Origin: Leptospira alstonii serovar Sichuan str. 79601
GTDB lineage: Bacteria > Spirochaetota > Leptospiria > Leptospirales > Leptospiraceae
Direction of reading: 5' to 3'
Length of the DNA: 64,000 nucleotides
Assembly (NCBI RefSeq): GCF_000347175.1
Contig: NZ_ANIK01000012.1
Location: forward strand, 1 to 64,000
Under the pieces are notes generated by a model. The model had not been told where the DNA came from. It did not search any database and saw nothing but the letters and a program-made list of their open reading frames with translations. A program made the translations under genes and the position numbers. This document shows, piece after piece, positions 45,716 to 64,000 of this stretch (position 1 is the stretch's first letter; every line of letters begins with the position of its first letter).

Positions 45716-46090
45716 TCAAACTCCGTCCGGAGAAAACGCGGCTCGATACGCTTCCGGCGGACAAGTTAAATAAGAACAAGACTTCGTTCCGTCGTCTCCC
45801 GGAACTTCGGACCAAACTCCTTTCGAAGTCAAATCCTCGCAGGAAACTTTCACGGAATTCGATTTTTGACGTCCCGCAGAGTAACCTTGGCAACTCCAAA
45901 CCGGAATGTTCGAAAAACAGGAACAGTTACCTTGAAAGGCCTGAGTATCCGTACAATAAACGCAGTCGGAACGGGATTCTAAAAACGCGCTCGCAAGTAA
46001 ACGAATAAGTTGATCATCGTCGTATTCTTTTTTGTCCTTTTGGCAGAATAGAATCGGAACGATTAAGAATATTAGAATATACCGCTTCAT
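45716..46090 (-). CDS. Cys-rich lipoprotein, TonB-receptor operon
   Basis: 124 residues. Lipobox-type ending in PILFC (Cys16), then an acidic stretch and eight further cysteines paired in motifs such as DCVYC, NCSCF and SCSYLTC. The excellent GGAGG ribosome binding site overlaps the stop codon of the upstream TonB receptor. Probable outer-membrane-associated partner of the receptor. No named domain. Confidence 0.72.
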   Translation of the reverse strand: MKRYILIFLIVPILFCQKDKKEYDDDQLIRLLASAFLESRSDCVYCTDTQAFQGNCSCFSNIPVWSCQGYSAGRQKSNSVKVSCEDLTSKGVWSEVPGDDGTKSCSYLTCPPEAYRAAFSPDGV

Positions 46091-46098
46091 ATAACCTC

Positions 46099-48432
<2,334 letters not shown>

Positions 48433-48487
48433 GTGCAACTCCCGGACGAAACGTCCATTCAATCAAACGAAAAAAGAAAGGATTGAT

Positions 48488-48820
48488 TTAAGAAAGGGGG
48501 AGCAAAAACGGAGGAGCGCGACCGAGTTGGATTTGGAAAAAGTCGAAAGGACGGATAAAAATTTCGGACGAGATTCGATTCTCAATTTGAAGGAGCGGAA
48601 GGGAATTTCCCGTTAAAAAACCCGGATTCCAGGCGGACCGGGTTTCGATTTGGAACTGACAGATCGGACAAACGGGAGTTTGTTTTGAATCCTGATGAGC
48701 GGAATAGGACGGTTCGGAAAAGGTCTGAAATTCTTTTTCAGAGTGAGTATGAAATCCCGAGCCCGCAAAAAGAACGAGCAAAAGTGCGAGAAACCCGGAT
48801 TTGAGGCCTTTAACAATCAT
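48488..48820 (-). CDS. Small exported HxH/CxxC protein upstream of TonB receptor
   Basis: About 110 residues from the ATG at 48820; a TTG at 48829 is in frame. N-terminal signal peptide-like segment (MIVKGLKSGFLALLLVLFAGSG). The mature part has FHTHSEKEFQ and PVCPICQFQIE, a His/Cys pattern like DUF2946-type small metal-linked proteins. It lies 55 bp upstream of the TonB receptor, with a palindromic operator at its head. Likely a metal-uptake accessory (inference). Confidence 0.65.
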   Translation of the reverse strand: MIVKGLKSGFLALLLVLFAGSGFHTHSEKEFQTFSEPSYSAHQDSKQTPVCPICQFQIETRSAWNPGFLTGNSLPLLQIENRISSEIFIRPFDFFQIQLGRAPPFLLPLS

Positions 48821-48830
48821 CTTGTACAAT

Positions 48831-48846
48831 TATCACTAATGATAAG
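48831..48846. promoter_or_regulatory. Palindromic operator-like site
   Basis: TTATCA CTAA TGATAA, a 16-bp inverted repeat ten bases before the ATG at 48820. It resembles Fur-family boxes (TGATAAT-type arms). It overlaps the expected -10 region of the receptor operon. The regulator (Fur, PerR or Zur) cannot be named from sequence. Confidence 0.5.
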
Positions 48847-48971
48847 CCAGTATTAATAAGCGCGAACAGAATGTAAAATCATAAATCCGGAATTTTGATA
48901 CGGATTTTTTGAGAATATCGACGCATAAGTTCTTAGCTGCAAGATAAGGACGTGTTTCGTAATTTTTTTAA

Positions 48972-49808
<837 letters not shown>

Positions 49809-49884
49809 AACGGAGAGATTTGACCTTGATCTTTCCAACTCCTTCGGTGGACTGGTTTTCGTAAAGCCAAAACCGGAGCGTATC

Positions 49885-50271
49885 ATGCAGATTCAAATTC
49901 TTATCGTTTTTATTATCGCTCTTGCGTTCAATGCGCTTGCCAATATCCTCATAAAGGCCAGCTCTTTAGGCGACGCTTCCGAAAAACCGGAAGGACTACA
50001 AGGAATTCTGCAAGTGATTTTCAATCCGATTTTTATCGGAGGATTGGCTTCTTTCGGATTGGCGCTACTAGGATATCGTTTCGTATTAGGGAAGGGATTA
50101 AAACTCTCCCTCGCGTATCCCGTATTTACGAGCGCTGGATTTATCATCGTACTCATCGTATCTTCCCTTGCGTTTAAGGAAAGATTGACCTGGCCCCAAT
50201 GGGTGGGAATCCTGCTCATCCTCGCGGGTGTTTGGCTTTGCGCCGCGAACATGTTCGAAACAAAATCATAA
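49885..50271 (+). CDS. SMR/EamA-like small membrane transporter
   Basis: 128 residues with four transmembrane helices (about 5-21, 46-66, 78-97, 103-120). Ends LTWPQWVGILLILAGVWLCA, and SLAYPVFTSAGFIIVLIV is typical of small multidrug resistance proteins. The classical SMR Glu near residue 14 is not obvious. Efflux of an amine or polyamine is possible. Proton-driven by family. Confidence 0.75.
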   Translation: MQIQILIVFIIALAFNALANILIKASSLGDASEKPEGLQGILQVIFNPIFIGGLASFGLALLGYRFVLGKGLKLSLAYPVFTSAGFIIVLIVSSLAFKERLTWPQWVGILLILAGVWLCAANMFETKS

Positions 50272-50369
50272 AAAACCGTCTCATCTTTCGTACACCTAAC
50301 TTGAGTTAGGTTCCTGCAAGGATAATGTAAAGTCCTAAAATCTAACGCCTAACATATCGCTAATACTTG

Positions 50370-51446
50370 TTATTCAAACTTAACTTGAAAGATTTGATTC
50401 GCCGAACTGTCCGCGACAAGAAGTCTTTGATTTAGGCAGTCTACTTTTACCGCGCCGATTGCCGTAAACGTATGAGGAACGGTGGAAACGTTGAGAGCCG
50501 GATCTACGATTCGGATTCTGTTGGAAAATACGTCGGACACGAACATGGTTCCGCTATTGTCGAGAGAAATATGAGCGGGACCGTAAAAGGACGCGTTTAA
50601 ACCGTTTCCGTCTATGTCCGTTCCGATTCCGGTTCCCAAAAGAGTGGAAACGGTGGAAGATTTCAGATCGATCTTTCGAATTCTATGATCCTGAAGATCC
50701 GCGGCCAGTAAACTTTCGGTTTTTCGATCATAAGCAATTCCTAATGGAGATTTGAAACGCGCAGAAGCCGAATCCCCGTCTAAGTAACCCAAAACGCCGC
50801 CCGAAATAGTGCTTACCGAACCGGAATTCAAATTTATTTTTCGGATCGCGTGGTTTCCGAGCTCTCCCACGTATAAATTTCTTTCACGATCCAAGTCCAT
50901 AAAAAAAGGACCGTTGAATAGGGAACTCAACCTGTCTCCGTTTTGAAGGCCGGTCGTACCGGAAGAACTTCCCGCAAACAAAGAAAATTGTTCCGTAGAA
51001 TCGACCTTGTAGATTTGAGAGGTATCCTTGCAGGAAATATACTTATCGCCTGTGCTCGGATCGAATTTAATACCCGAAGGATCCTCTAAGGATAAACTTG
51101 TGGAAAGAGTCGTCACGTTTCCGAAACTGTCTATCTTACGAACTAGGTTCGCCGTCTGATCGCTTACGAACACGTTTCCCAAGTTGTCCACTTCCAAACC
51201 GAAAGGAGTTTTGAAGGAAGCGGTTGTCGTCGTTCCGTCCGCGCTGGTTCCGATTCCGGTTCCCGCAAATAAACTGACGACCGGATTTTTCGTTACCTTG
51301 AGAGTACAAAAATAACATTCCGTAAGAATACAATTCAGGATCGTGTTTTCCGCCCAAGCCTGACTCATTAAAATACTCGGATTATAAACGGAAGAAGTCG
51401 AACAGGAAACGAAAACTAGGATTGAAATCGGAATTCGGTAAAACAT
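50370..51446 (-). CDS. NHL-repeat lipoprotein
   Basis: 358 residues. Signal peptide with lipobox ending SILVFVSC (Cys about 15). The mature protein carries about six NHL repeats of 45-50 residues (SFKTPFGLEVDNLGNVFVSDQTANLVRKID; ARFKSPLGIAYDRKTESLLAADLQDHRIRKID). A six-bladed beta-propeller on the membrane surface. NHL proteins bind ligands or partners; which one is unknown. No other gene nearby is coupled to it. Confidence 0.82.
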   Translation of the reverse strand: MFYRIPISILVFVSCSTSSVYNPSILMSQAWAENTILNCILTECYFCTLKVTKNPVVSLFAGTGIGTSADGTTTTASFKTPFGLEVDNLGNVFVSDQTANLVRKIDSFGNVTTLSTSLSLEDPSGIKFDPSTGDKYISCKDTSQIYKVDSTEQFSLFAGSSSGTTGLQNGDRLSSLFNGPFFMDLDRERNLYVGELGNHAIRKINLNSGSVSTISGGVLGYLDGDSASARFKSPLGIAYDRKTESLLAADLQDHRIRKIDLKSSTVSTLLGTGIGTDIDGNGLNASFYGPAHISLDNSGTMFVSDVFSNRIRIVDPALNVSTVPHTFTAIGAVKVDCLNQRLLVADSSANQIFQVKFE

Positions 51447-51614
51447 TTCAACGGTCCTTACATAAAATTAAGATAAAAGAATATACTTTTTCGAAAAAAA
51501 TACAACCCGAAACTTCGACGGCCGGATTCCCAAAAACGCGTTTAAAAAAAGGTATCTCGATTTGTTCTTTTCCAATCAATGGGAAAAGATTCTTTTTTGA
51601 GAGGTTTTAATTTT

Positions 51615-52787
51615 ATGAACAAAGGTCCACTTTCCGGAGTAAAAGTAATCGACTTGAGTTTGTTACTTCCCGGCCCGCTTTGCTCCATGTATTTGGGGGA
51701 TATGGGGGCCGACGTGATTAAGATTGAAAATCCGAGAGCGATGGACGCGACTCGAGTTATGTTTAAAAAAGCGAACGGAGCCCCTTCCTTATTTTTGATG
51801 CTCAATCGGAATAAAAAAGCGATTACGCTCAACTTGAAAAAGGAAAAGTCCAAAGAAATACTTTTTAAACTATTAGAAAACGCTGATATACTTTTGGAAG
51901 GATTTAGACCGGACGGACTCGCCAAGATGGGACTCGGTTACGAGGATCTGAAGGAGCGGTTCCCGCGTTTGATCTACTGCGGCATTTACGGGTACGGAAC
52001 GGAGGGAAAATACAGGGACTTTGCCGGACACGACGTGAACTATCTTTCGCTTTCGGGAGTTCTTTCGCAAACCGGTAAGACGCCCCAGATCCCCGGTTAT
52101 CAACTTGCGGACATCGGAGGAGGAACGATGACGGCTCTCGCATCGATCTTAGCGGCCTTGTATGCGAGGGAAAAGACCGGAAAAGGGCAGAAGATCGCGA
52201 TCTCCATGATGGATTCTTCGCTTCCGTTTTTATCCTTGTACGGAGGAATTTTTGCCGCCACCGGAAAAAATCCGGAAGGAGGGAACGAATTACTTTCCGG
52301 TAAATTACCGAATTATAATGTATATCAAACCAAGGAAGGGCGCTGGGTCGCGTTAGGCGCTCTTGAGGATATGTTTTTTAAAACCTTTTTGCGTCAGTCC
52401 GGATTGGATAAACATTTGGAAGAATTCCCGTCGGAGGAAAAAAACTTTTCCAAGTGGAAGGAAATTCTAACCTCTTACTTTGCGTCCAAAACATACGAAG
52501 ATTTGAATTTTCTATTTGAGAACGAAGATTCCTGCCTGACTCCCGTTAAAACGATGGAAGAGGTCAGCAAGGATCCGGTTTTAAGGGAAAGGGGAATGAT
52601 CTTGGATAAAAAACATTCCGAATACGGAGATTACTTTCAATTCGGGGCTCCTTTTCCATTCTCCGCTACCCCGGTTACGTATCGTTTGGACCCGCCGAAT
52701 CACGGGGAACATAATGCGTCGATTTATCAATCTCTCGGATATACGGTGGAAGAAATCGAAACGATGAAGAAAGAAAAAGTGATCTGA
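51615..52787 (+). CDS. CaiB/BaiF family CoA transferase
   Basis: 390 residues from the ATG at 51615, with GAGAGG upstream; an in-frame ATG 36 bp further upstream lacks family similarity. KVIDLSLLLPGPLCSMYLGDMGADVIKIENP is the typical start, and the catalytic Asp lies in FAGHDVNYLSLSG. Family III CoA transferases and alpha-methylacyl-CoA racemases both belong here. Fits acyl-CoA metabolism together with the following acyl-CoA dehydrogenase. Confidence 0.85.
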   Translation: MNKGPLSGVKVIDLSLLLPGPLCSMYLGDMGADVIKIENPRAMDATRVMFKKANGAPSLFLMLNRNKKAITLNLKKEKSKEILFKLLENADILLEGFRPDGLAKMGLGYEDLKERFPRLIYCGIYGYGTEGKYRDFAGHDVNYLSLSGVLSQTGKTPQIPGYQLADIGGGTMTALASILAALYAREKTGKGQKIAISMMDSSLPFLSLYGGIFAATGKNPEGGNELLSGKLPNYNVYQTKEGRWVALGALEDMFFKTFLRQSGLDKHLEEFPSEEKNFSKWKEILTSYFASKTYEDLNFLFENEDSCLTPVKTMEEVSKDPVLRERGMILDKKHSEYGDYFQFGAPFPFSATPVTYRLDPPNHGEHNASIYQSLGYTVEEIETMKKEKVI

Positions 52788-54226
<1,439 letters not shown>

Positions 54227-54325
54227 GAATATTAGAATTTTCTAAATCGCATTCCAATAGGGAACACGTTTAAAAAATTCTGCGGATCGGAGACGAAGTT
54301 CTCTAAAATCCAAATTGAACCGAAG

Positions 54326-54360
54326 AAAGGCGTTCGACGTTCGAGTCGGCGCCTTTTTTT
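54326..54360 (+). terminator. Rho-independent terminator of acyl-CoA dehydrogenase
   Basis: AAAGGCG (54326-54332 region) with GCGCC... a stem GGCG/CGCC enclosing CGAC/GTCG and followed by a run of eight T. It lies about 100 bp past the stop codon. Confidence 0.7.
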
Positions 54361-54563
54361 ATTTCGTTTCTCTTCGGATTTCCGATTTCGTTGAAATTCA
54401 ATCGGGACGTTTTGCCGGGATTTAGGTAACTCACTTCAGTTCGGTTTAGCCGACGTGAAAGCGATTGAATGTAAAAACTCAACAACACTCTTCAAATATG
54501 TAATCAAAATTGTTCTAAATTAGAATTGACAGAATCATCTCGCATTCAAACCATTGACCCAGA

Positions 54564-55511
54564 ATGGCCCCGATGTATAGGATTTTGCCCATTTTGTTTT
54601 TGCTCGCTTTCGGCGACTGCAAAGAACCGGTTCAAAAAACGGAACTGGAAGGTTTTGTTGTAAAGAACGTAATTCATCCCAATAACAATCCGTACAATAA
54701 GGATAAAGTGGAATTGGGAAAACTGCTCTATTTCGATAAGCGGCTTTCGCTCAAGGAAGACACGAATTGTGCGATCTGCCATTCGGCGGAAATTCAAAAT
54801 TCGGAAAAAAGTTCTTTACCAAGAAATAAAATCCACAATTCTCCCGCGCCTTCTCTTACAAACGTAGGTTTGTACAAGGATGTGTTTGCAGATCCTCAAG
54901 CGAACGATCTGGAAGAGATCGTAAAGGAAAGAGTTCACACGGCGGTGATGCTCAGGGACGAAAAAACCATCGTAGCAAGACTCAATCAGGTACGCGAATA
55001 TAGGGAACTTTTCGAAAAGTCTTTCGGTTCTCCCGGAATTACGATGGATCGGATCGTAAAAGCGATTTCGGCGTTTGAAAGAACGATCCTCTCCAAGAAT
55101 TCCAAATTCGATCGTTATGTATTGGGGGAAGAATCGGCTCTCTCTCCGGCTCAAAAACGCGGCTTAGACGTATTTATGAACAAGGCCAAGTGTTCTCAGT
55201 GTCACAAAGGACCGAACTTTTCGGATTCCGAAAAACATACGACCGGTCTTAGCGGAATCGTACAAAAGGTGAGAACTCCGAGTCTTCGAGACGTGAGTAG
55301 GAAAAACGAGTTCATGCATAACGGAGAATTTACGAGACTGGAAGACGTTGTGAATCATTTCGTAAACGGAGGTGTGAAAGGTTCGATCGAAGATCCGCTT
55401 CTAAAACCTGCCATGATTACGGAAGAAGAGCGAAAGGATCTGATCGAATTTTTGAAATCTCTGGAAGGTGAAACTCGTCCATTAGAAATGCCTAAAATAC
55501 CAAGAGCCTAA
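54564..55511 (+). CDS. Diheme cytochrome c peroxidase (MauG/CcpA family), lipoprotein
   Basis: 315 residues. Signal sequence with a lipobox-like AFGDC (Cys19). Two c-type heme motifs are present: CAICH (about residue 73) and CSQCH (about 210), with conserved TPSLRDVSRKNEFMHNGEF after the second. These enzymes reduce H2O2 with electrons from cytochromes. Length is near the family's. Likely oxidative-stress defence at the envelope. The initiator choice (ATG at 54564 or 54573) is open. Confidence 0.88.
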   Translation: MAPMYRILPILFLLAFGDCKEPVQKTELEGFVVKNVIHPNNNPYNKDKVELGKLLYFDKRLSLKEDTNCAICHSAEIQNSEKSSLPRNKIHNSPAPSLTNVGLYKDVFADPQANDLEEIVKERVHTAVMLRDEKTIVARLNQVREYRELFEKSFGSPGITMDRIVKAISAFERTILSKNSKFDRYVLGEESALSPAQKRGLDVFMNKAKCSQCHKGPNFSDSEKHTTGLSGIVQKVRTPSLRDVSRKNEFMHNGEFTRLEDVVNHFVNGGVKGSIEDPLLKPAMITEEERKDLIEFLKSLEGETRPLEMPKIPRA

Positions 55512-55514
55512 AAT

Positions 55515-55560
55515 GTGGGAACTCCCACGTTTTAGGGATCGGTGGATAGGGATTCAGATG
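55515..55560. repeat. Dispersed GTGGGAACTCCCAC repeat with GGATAGGGATTCAGATGTCAG
   Basis: Perfect palindrome GTGGGAACTCCCAC at about 55515-55528, followed by ATCGGTGGATAGGGATTCAG and ATGTCAGGGG. This is the fullest copy of the family, also seen at 62127-62177, 58625-58710 and elsewhere. Confidence 0.65.
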
Positions 55561-55616
55561 TCAGGGGTTAAAATTTTCCGATAACAAAATTCGGATTCGA
55601 TAACTTGGATTTTAAA

Positions 55617-55646
55617 ATAAAAAAGGCCCTCGTAAGGGCCTTTTTT
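55617..55646. terminator. Bidirectional rho-independent terminator
   Basis: Stem GGCCCT / AGGGCC (loop CGTA) at 55625-55640, with A-run before and T-run after (AAAAAAGGCCCT...AGGGCCTTTTTT). It terminates the peroxidase gene on the plus strand and ompL1 on the minus strand; the two genes are convergent. Confidence 0.85.
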
Positions 55647-55677
55647 GCAAATGGAACGTATAAGATCGGATTCAATC

Positions 55678-56640
<963 letters not shown>

Positions 56641-56945
56641 TGATAACTCCTTACTCGCGATTCAATTAGAATTTGATTATGTTTCCGGAAGTTTTATATC
56701 TTGTTTTGAGAATCCCGGACACAGGGTGAAACTTTAGAAGTTCATGGCTTAGTGTCAAACAGGTTTTCGTAAAAAGGTTGAAAAGTTTCTAAAATTCTCA
56801 AAAGGAGAATTGAATTCCTTTTCTTTTTTGTAACAATTGTTATGTGCTGAAGTAGAATCATGAATCGTCGTAACGACGAAAATTTTTCATCAAATCTCTT
56901 AAGTGATTTTGGAAAATATTTTAGTGTTAGGCGCGGCATCGTCGA

Positions 56946-57090
56946 TGCGAAAGCGATTGTCGCGGGATCAACAAATTGGAATGACGAACAAATTTCGCTT
57001 TTCGAAGAGGCCGTCAATTTGTTGATCAGAGCAGAAAGCGCGGTCCGGCTCTTGGCAAAGCCAAGGGCCGGATTCGCCCCAAGCTTTTTC
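56946..57090 (+). repeat. Dispersed MITE/BIME-like element, copy B
   Basis: Plus-strand copy of the element at 22192-22362 (minus). Shared blocks are GCGAAAGCGATTG, ATCAACAAATTGGAATGACG, CAATTTGTTGAT, GAAAGCGCGGTCCGGC and GGGCCGGATTCGCCCC. A 12-bp inverted repeat (ATCAACAAATTG / CAATTTGTTGAT) could form a hairpin. Terminal part GGCCGGATTCGCCC is conserved. No open reading frame for a transposase. Confidence 0.75.
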
Positions 57091-57179
57091 CGCGAATTTG
57101 CGTTTTTGATCCTTCTTCTTCCAAAATCCCATTCAACTTGTAGGGTTGGTTATGGCTTTTTATGGGTCGCTCGATAGGA

Positions 57180-57207
57180 AAGGAAATTTGCAGGAGTTCC
57201 CGCGTTT
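57180..57207. repeat. Partial GGAAATTTGCAGGAGTTCCC repeat
   Basis: AAGGAAATTTGCAGGAGTTC then CCGCGTTTT, matching the start of the 41-bp units at 5440-5480 and 45296-45336. The preceding TATGGGTCGCTCGATAGG is a second shared fragment. Confidence 0.6.
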
Positions 57208-57311
57208 TAGAAGTCGGGCACAAGAAAGGAAAGGGGATGAAAACAGAAAGGGAAAACATCCGGGCCGAAAGCGAAAGCCAGCCCGGATGAAACGAAAAAA
57301 AATACCGTTTC

Positions 57312-58523
<1,212 letters not shown>

Positions 58524-58619
58524 TGTATTACCTCGCTGTCGATTCCATCTACTTGAGATTCGATTGAACAGCTGTTTAGTGAATTTGGGTGTTCCTGTTT
58601 CCATTTTGAAGAGGCGGGG

Positions 58620-58715
58620 GAGTTTGCAATTCTTTTTGCGGGAACTCGTATTAGGAATCAGTGGTTAGGGATCAGATGTCAGGGTATTAGGAGTCAGTGG
58701 ATAGGGATCAGTGTA
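58620..58715. repeat. Degenerate dispersed repeat with GATCAGTGGATAGGG motifs
   Basis: GCGGGAACTCG at about 58638-58648, then ATCAGTGGTTAGGGATCAGA and GTCAGTGGATAGGGATCAG. These are the tails of the GTGGGAACTCCCAC family, here in several degraded copies between the thiolase and trhO starts. Confidence 0.55.
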
Positions 58716-58768
58716 GCATCCTAAGAAACGCTTGTCAGGAAACGCCTGAATTTCAGAGTAAAGGAGCT

Positions 58769-60777
<2,009 letters not shown>

Positions 60778-60781
60778 TGTT

Positions 60782-61945
<1,164 letters not shown>

Positions 61946-62423
61946 CCGCCCTCCGAAAGATTTCCAGATCGTACTTCAAAGATTGATTTTGGAAAAGGCC
62001 TTTTTAGATACGATGAAGAATGCCCCCGTTTTTGATGCAAGAAATATTTGATATAATGGATAGAAATTCAATAAAGTGAAGGAGGTCTTGCTCTTAGACT
62101 CTAAATCCTTGCCCTCGTCCCTTGAAATGTGGGAACTCCTGCGTTCTAGGATCAGTGGATAGGGACCAGATGTCAGTGTGACCTGTAACATCCTAGAAAA
62201 AGTTGTCGGAAAAGGAAGATCCAATGACAACGAAAACTGTAAAGGCCTCATTCCTAACTGATAGTCAATCTTTGGATTGAGTAAAGGAGCCTAAATTTTT
62301 TAGAATCCAAAAATCGAATTCGACGAAAAATGGCCCGAAGAATCAACGATCGGATTACGTATCGTTGAAAATCGAGAGATAACGTTCTCTCGTTCGGGGA
62401 AACGAAAATTTCAAAGGTGTCGT
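61946..62423. other. Intergenic interval with dispersed repeat
   Basis: 478 bp. 62127-62177 is a GTGGGAACTCCTGCG / GGATCAGTGGATAGGG / CAGATGTCAG repeat copy. The rest contains the divergent promoters of the TauD-family and HGSNAT-like genes. No coding sequence supported. Confidence 0.45.
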
Positions 62424-63572
62424 TTGGAAAAGAAACCGGCTCAAAGTAAAAATCGAATTTTGTCTTTGGATTTATTCCGAGGAATGACCGTAGCCGGAAT
62501 GATCCTCGTGAACAATCCCGGTTCTTGGTCTTTCATTTACTCCCCTTTAAAACATGCCGAGTGGAACGGTTGTACGCCGACGGATTTGGTGTTCCCCTTT
62601 TTTCTTTTTGCGGTAGGCGCATCTATTTCAATTTCCTTATATTCGAAAAAAGAAATCAATCGGGGACGGACCTGGCTCGGAATCTGTATCCGAAGTGCGA
62701 CGTTGATTTTGATCGGACTGTTTTTGAACTTTTTCGGAGAATGGTCTTTTGCAGAACTCAGAATTCCCGGAGTTTTGCAGAGAATCGGATTTGTGTATTG
62801 GGTCGTTGCGTCTTTGTATCTCGTATTTCCGGGAAAGAAGGTATGGATTTTTTTGATCCCGATCCTACTCGTTCACACCTGGATCTTAGTAAGCTTCTCT
62901 CCTCCCGGACAATCAATCGTATCCTTAGAACCGGGAAAGGACATCGGCGCCTGGATCGATAGAACGATCTTCGGAGAAAAACATCTCTGGAAGTTTTCCA
63001 AAACTTGGGACCCGGAAGGATCGTTCAGCGGAGTTTCATCGATCGTAACCTCCTTATTCGGAGTTTTTTGCGGATCGATTCTTTTTTTAAAAGAAGAAAA
63101 CGGGGGAAAAAAGCGGATTCCGATTCTTTTCGGATTCGGAATATTACTCGCGTTAGTCGGCTTGTTATGGAACCGGACGCTGCCGATAAATAAAAGCCTT
63201 TGGACCGGAAGTTATGCGGTTTACACGGCGGGCCTCGCTTTTTTTTGTATAGGATTTTTTGAATTCTTAAATTTGCAACTTCACGCGCGGAACGGATCGA
63301 TTTTGGAAACCCTCTTTCAACCGTTTCTCGTATTCGGTAAGAACGCGATTTTGGTCTTCGTGGGCTCCGGGATCGTTGCGAGAATTCTCAACCTTTGGAC
63401 GATTCCTGGGGAGAACGGAAAATCAATCGGCGTCAAAGTTTATCTGTTTTCTAAAATCGTTCTCATTGCGGATCCGTATCTTGCGTCCTTGTTATATGCA
63501 ATTTTTCATTTATCGGCTTGGTGGGGAATTTTAAGTTTCTTGGATAAAAGGAAAATTTATATCAAAGTTTGA
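62424..63572 (+). CDS. HGSNAT-like membrane acyltransferase (DUF1624/DUF5009-type)
   Basis: 382 residues with about ten transmembrane helices. RILSLDLFRGMTVAGMILVNNPG and EWNGCTPTDLVFPFFLFAVGASISIS are the signatures of the heparan-alpha-glucosaminide acetyltransferase-like family, which moves acetyl groups across membranes. The N-terminal His of the human enzyme is not obvious here. TTG start at 62424, with AAAGGTG upstream. Probably modifies an envelope glycan (inference). Confidence 0.85.
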   Translation: MEKKPAQSKNRILSLDLFRGMTVAGMILVNNPGSWSFIYSPLKHAEWNGCTPTDLVFPFFLFAVGASISISLYSKKEINRGRTWLGICIRSATLILIGLFLNFFGEWSFAELRIPGVLQRIGFVYWVVASLYLVFPGKKVWIFLIPILLVHTWILVSFSPPGQSIVSLEPGKDIGAWIDRTIFGEKHLWKFSKTWDPEGSFSGVSSIVTSLFGVFCGSILFLKEENGGKKRIPILFGFGILLALVGLLWNRTLPINKSLWTGSYAVYTAGLAFFCIGFFEFLNLQLHARNGSILETLFQPFLVFGKNAILVFVGSGIVARILNLWTIPGENGKSIGVKVYLFSKIVLIADPYLASLLYAIFHLSAWWGILSFLDKRKIYIKV

Positions 63573-63697
63573 AGGAATCTTAAGGGCGCTCTTTTTGGAA
63601 ATCGATAAAACGTGAAATCGATTCCGAGCATTTCCGGCCAAAGCGTCACCAAAGTATCGAAACCTACTCGGCGGAGTTCGATTTTTTCCGGTATCGA

Positions 63698-63726
63698 TTG
63701 ACTTTCATTCATAAGAGTTTTATTAT
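63698..63726 (+). promoter_or_regulatory. Strong sigma-70 promoter
   Basis: TTGACT (63698-63703), 17-bp spacer, TATTAT (63721-63726). Start point expected near 63733, with AAGGAG (63757-63762) and the ATG at 63773 in good order. It drives the lipoprotein gene at the window end. Confidence 0.75.
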
Positions 63727-63772
63727 TGACGGGTTCAAAAATGAAAAAGCGATACAAAGGAGCTGGAAAGAA

Positions 63773-64000
63773 ATGAAACAATGGATAATATACTTCATGG
63801 CGATTTTTCTTATTTTCGTTTTTACGGATTGTAAGAAAGACAACGACGACGATAAGGACAAAACGTTTCTCGCGTTAGTCATAGCGGATCTTTTGTATAA
63901 TCCTTACGAAAAGATCACTCCGTCCGCCGGGACGATCACGGTTGCCGGAGCCAATTATACGAACAGGGCCTACAACCCTTCCTGTTCGGGAGCGAGCGGA
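63773..64000 (+). CDS. Lipoprotein, 5' part (cut by window end)
   Basis: 76 codons visible. MKQWIIYFMAIFLIFVFTDC is a signal peptide with a lipobox-type Cys20. The mature part begins with KKDNDDDKDKT and then FLALVIADLLYN. The protein continues past the window. AAGGAG ribosome binding site and a strong promoter upstream. Envelope-located; function unknown. Complete 3' end is not seen. Confidence 0.75.
   Translation, partial: MKQWIIYFMAIFLIFVFTDCKKDNDDDKDKTFLALVIADLLYNPYEKITPSAGTITVAGANYTNRAYNPSCSGASG

Larger units (their letters stand above)
56641..57311. other. ompL1 upstream region with repeat element
   Basis: 671 bp. Carries the promoter of ompL1 on the minus strand (not placed with confidence; a TTGACA lies near 56754-56759) and, to the right, repeat copies. 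A frame of 105 codons at 56860-57177 crosses the repeat and has no homology, so it is not called. Confidence 0.5.

Noticed and set aside
56860..57177. 105-codon plus-strand frame upstream of ompL1
   Set aside because: It runs through the dispersed element and has no domain; the frame is a by-product of the repeat.
61976..62251. 91-codon minus-strand frame
   Set aside because: Overlaps a dispersed repeat and has no domain or good start.
63557..63712. 51-codon minus-strand frame at the end of the HGSNAT-like gene
   Set aside because: No ribosome binding site, overlap with the gene end, and the plus-strand promoter lies just beside it. It could be real but the evidence is too thin.

Overview
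The window is a 64 kb chromosomal segment from a pathogenic Leptospira. The clearest marker is a full-length ompL1 porin gene (55678-56640), which is characteristic of pathogenic leptospires. Other supporting marks are a DUF1564 gene (a family expanded in Leptospira), the LL-diaminopimelate aminotransferase route to lysine (dapL), a long-form IspG, many small spirochaetal lipoproteins, and dispersed palindromes of the type GTGGGAACTCCCAC. By eye the base composition looks nearer the roughly 40% GC species (santarosai/weilii/borgpetersenii group) than L. interrogans. That species placement is inference only.

Layout. 1-392 holds a 238-bp tandem repeat. 393-3875 is a minus-strand block: TPR protein, membrane protein, pdxA, bactofilin and an unknown. 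4024-4684 is a VapBC-type toxin-antitoxin pair. 4718-9223 has two unknowns and a divergent soluble lytic transglycosylase. 9345-14868 is a tightly packed plus-strand run: gltA, three RNA-methyltransferase-like genes in a row, and a glycosyltransferase. 14885-20143 holds a zinc-finger/PRiA4-ORF3-like protein and gltB. 20665-23058 holds unknowns, a DUF2442 gene and a dispersed repeat. 23375-26425 is ispG with a convergent metallo-beta-lactamase-fold protein. 26943-30284 is a membrane adenylate/guanylate cyclase followed by a FecR-domain protein and a small unknown. 30357-34421 (minus) holds a NifU-like/pentapeptide fusion, rpmE, rho and a PAS/Fis-HTH regulator with a basic tail. 34627-39116 is a 1149-residue unknown plus an LVIVD-type propeller protein.

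39117-41328 is the main accessory region. It holds two AT-rich minus-strand genes (a GNAT acetyltransferase and a DUF2971 protein). Each is preceded by TTGTTAGGCGAA and followed by CTTCGYCTAACACGAG, the R-box signature of integron gene-cassette boundaries. No integrase gene is visible in the window.

41329-43836 is an overlapping operon pyrB / DUF2203 / dapL. 44112-46090 holds small lipoproteins and DUF1564. 46099-48820 is a TonB-dependent receptor operon with a palindromic operator-like site at its head. 48972-55511 holds an alpha/beta hydrolase, an SMR-like transporter, an NHL-repeat lipoprotein, a CaiB-type CoA transferase, an acyl-CoA dehydrogenase and a diheme peroxidase. 55678-63572 holds ompL1, a thiolase, TrhO, a BASS transporter, a TauD-family oxygenase and an HGSNAT-like membrane acyltransferase. 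The window ends inside a lipoprotein gene with a strong sigma-70-type promoter.

No rRNA, tRNA, CRISPR array or complete insertion sequence was found. Most of the window is ordinary chromosomal housekeeping. The cassette-like region, the repeat families and a few odd domain architectures are the parts worth a second look.
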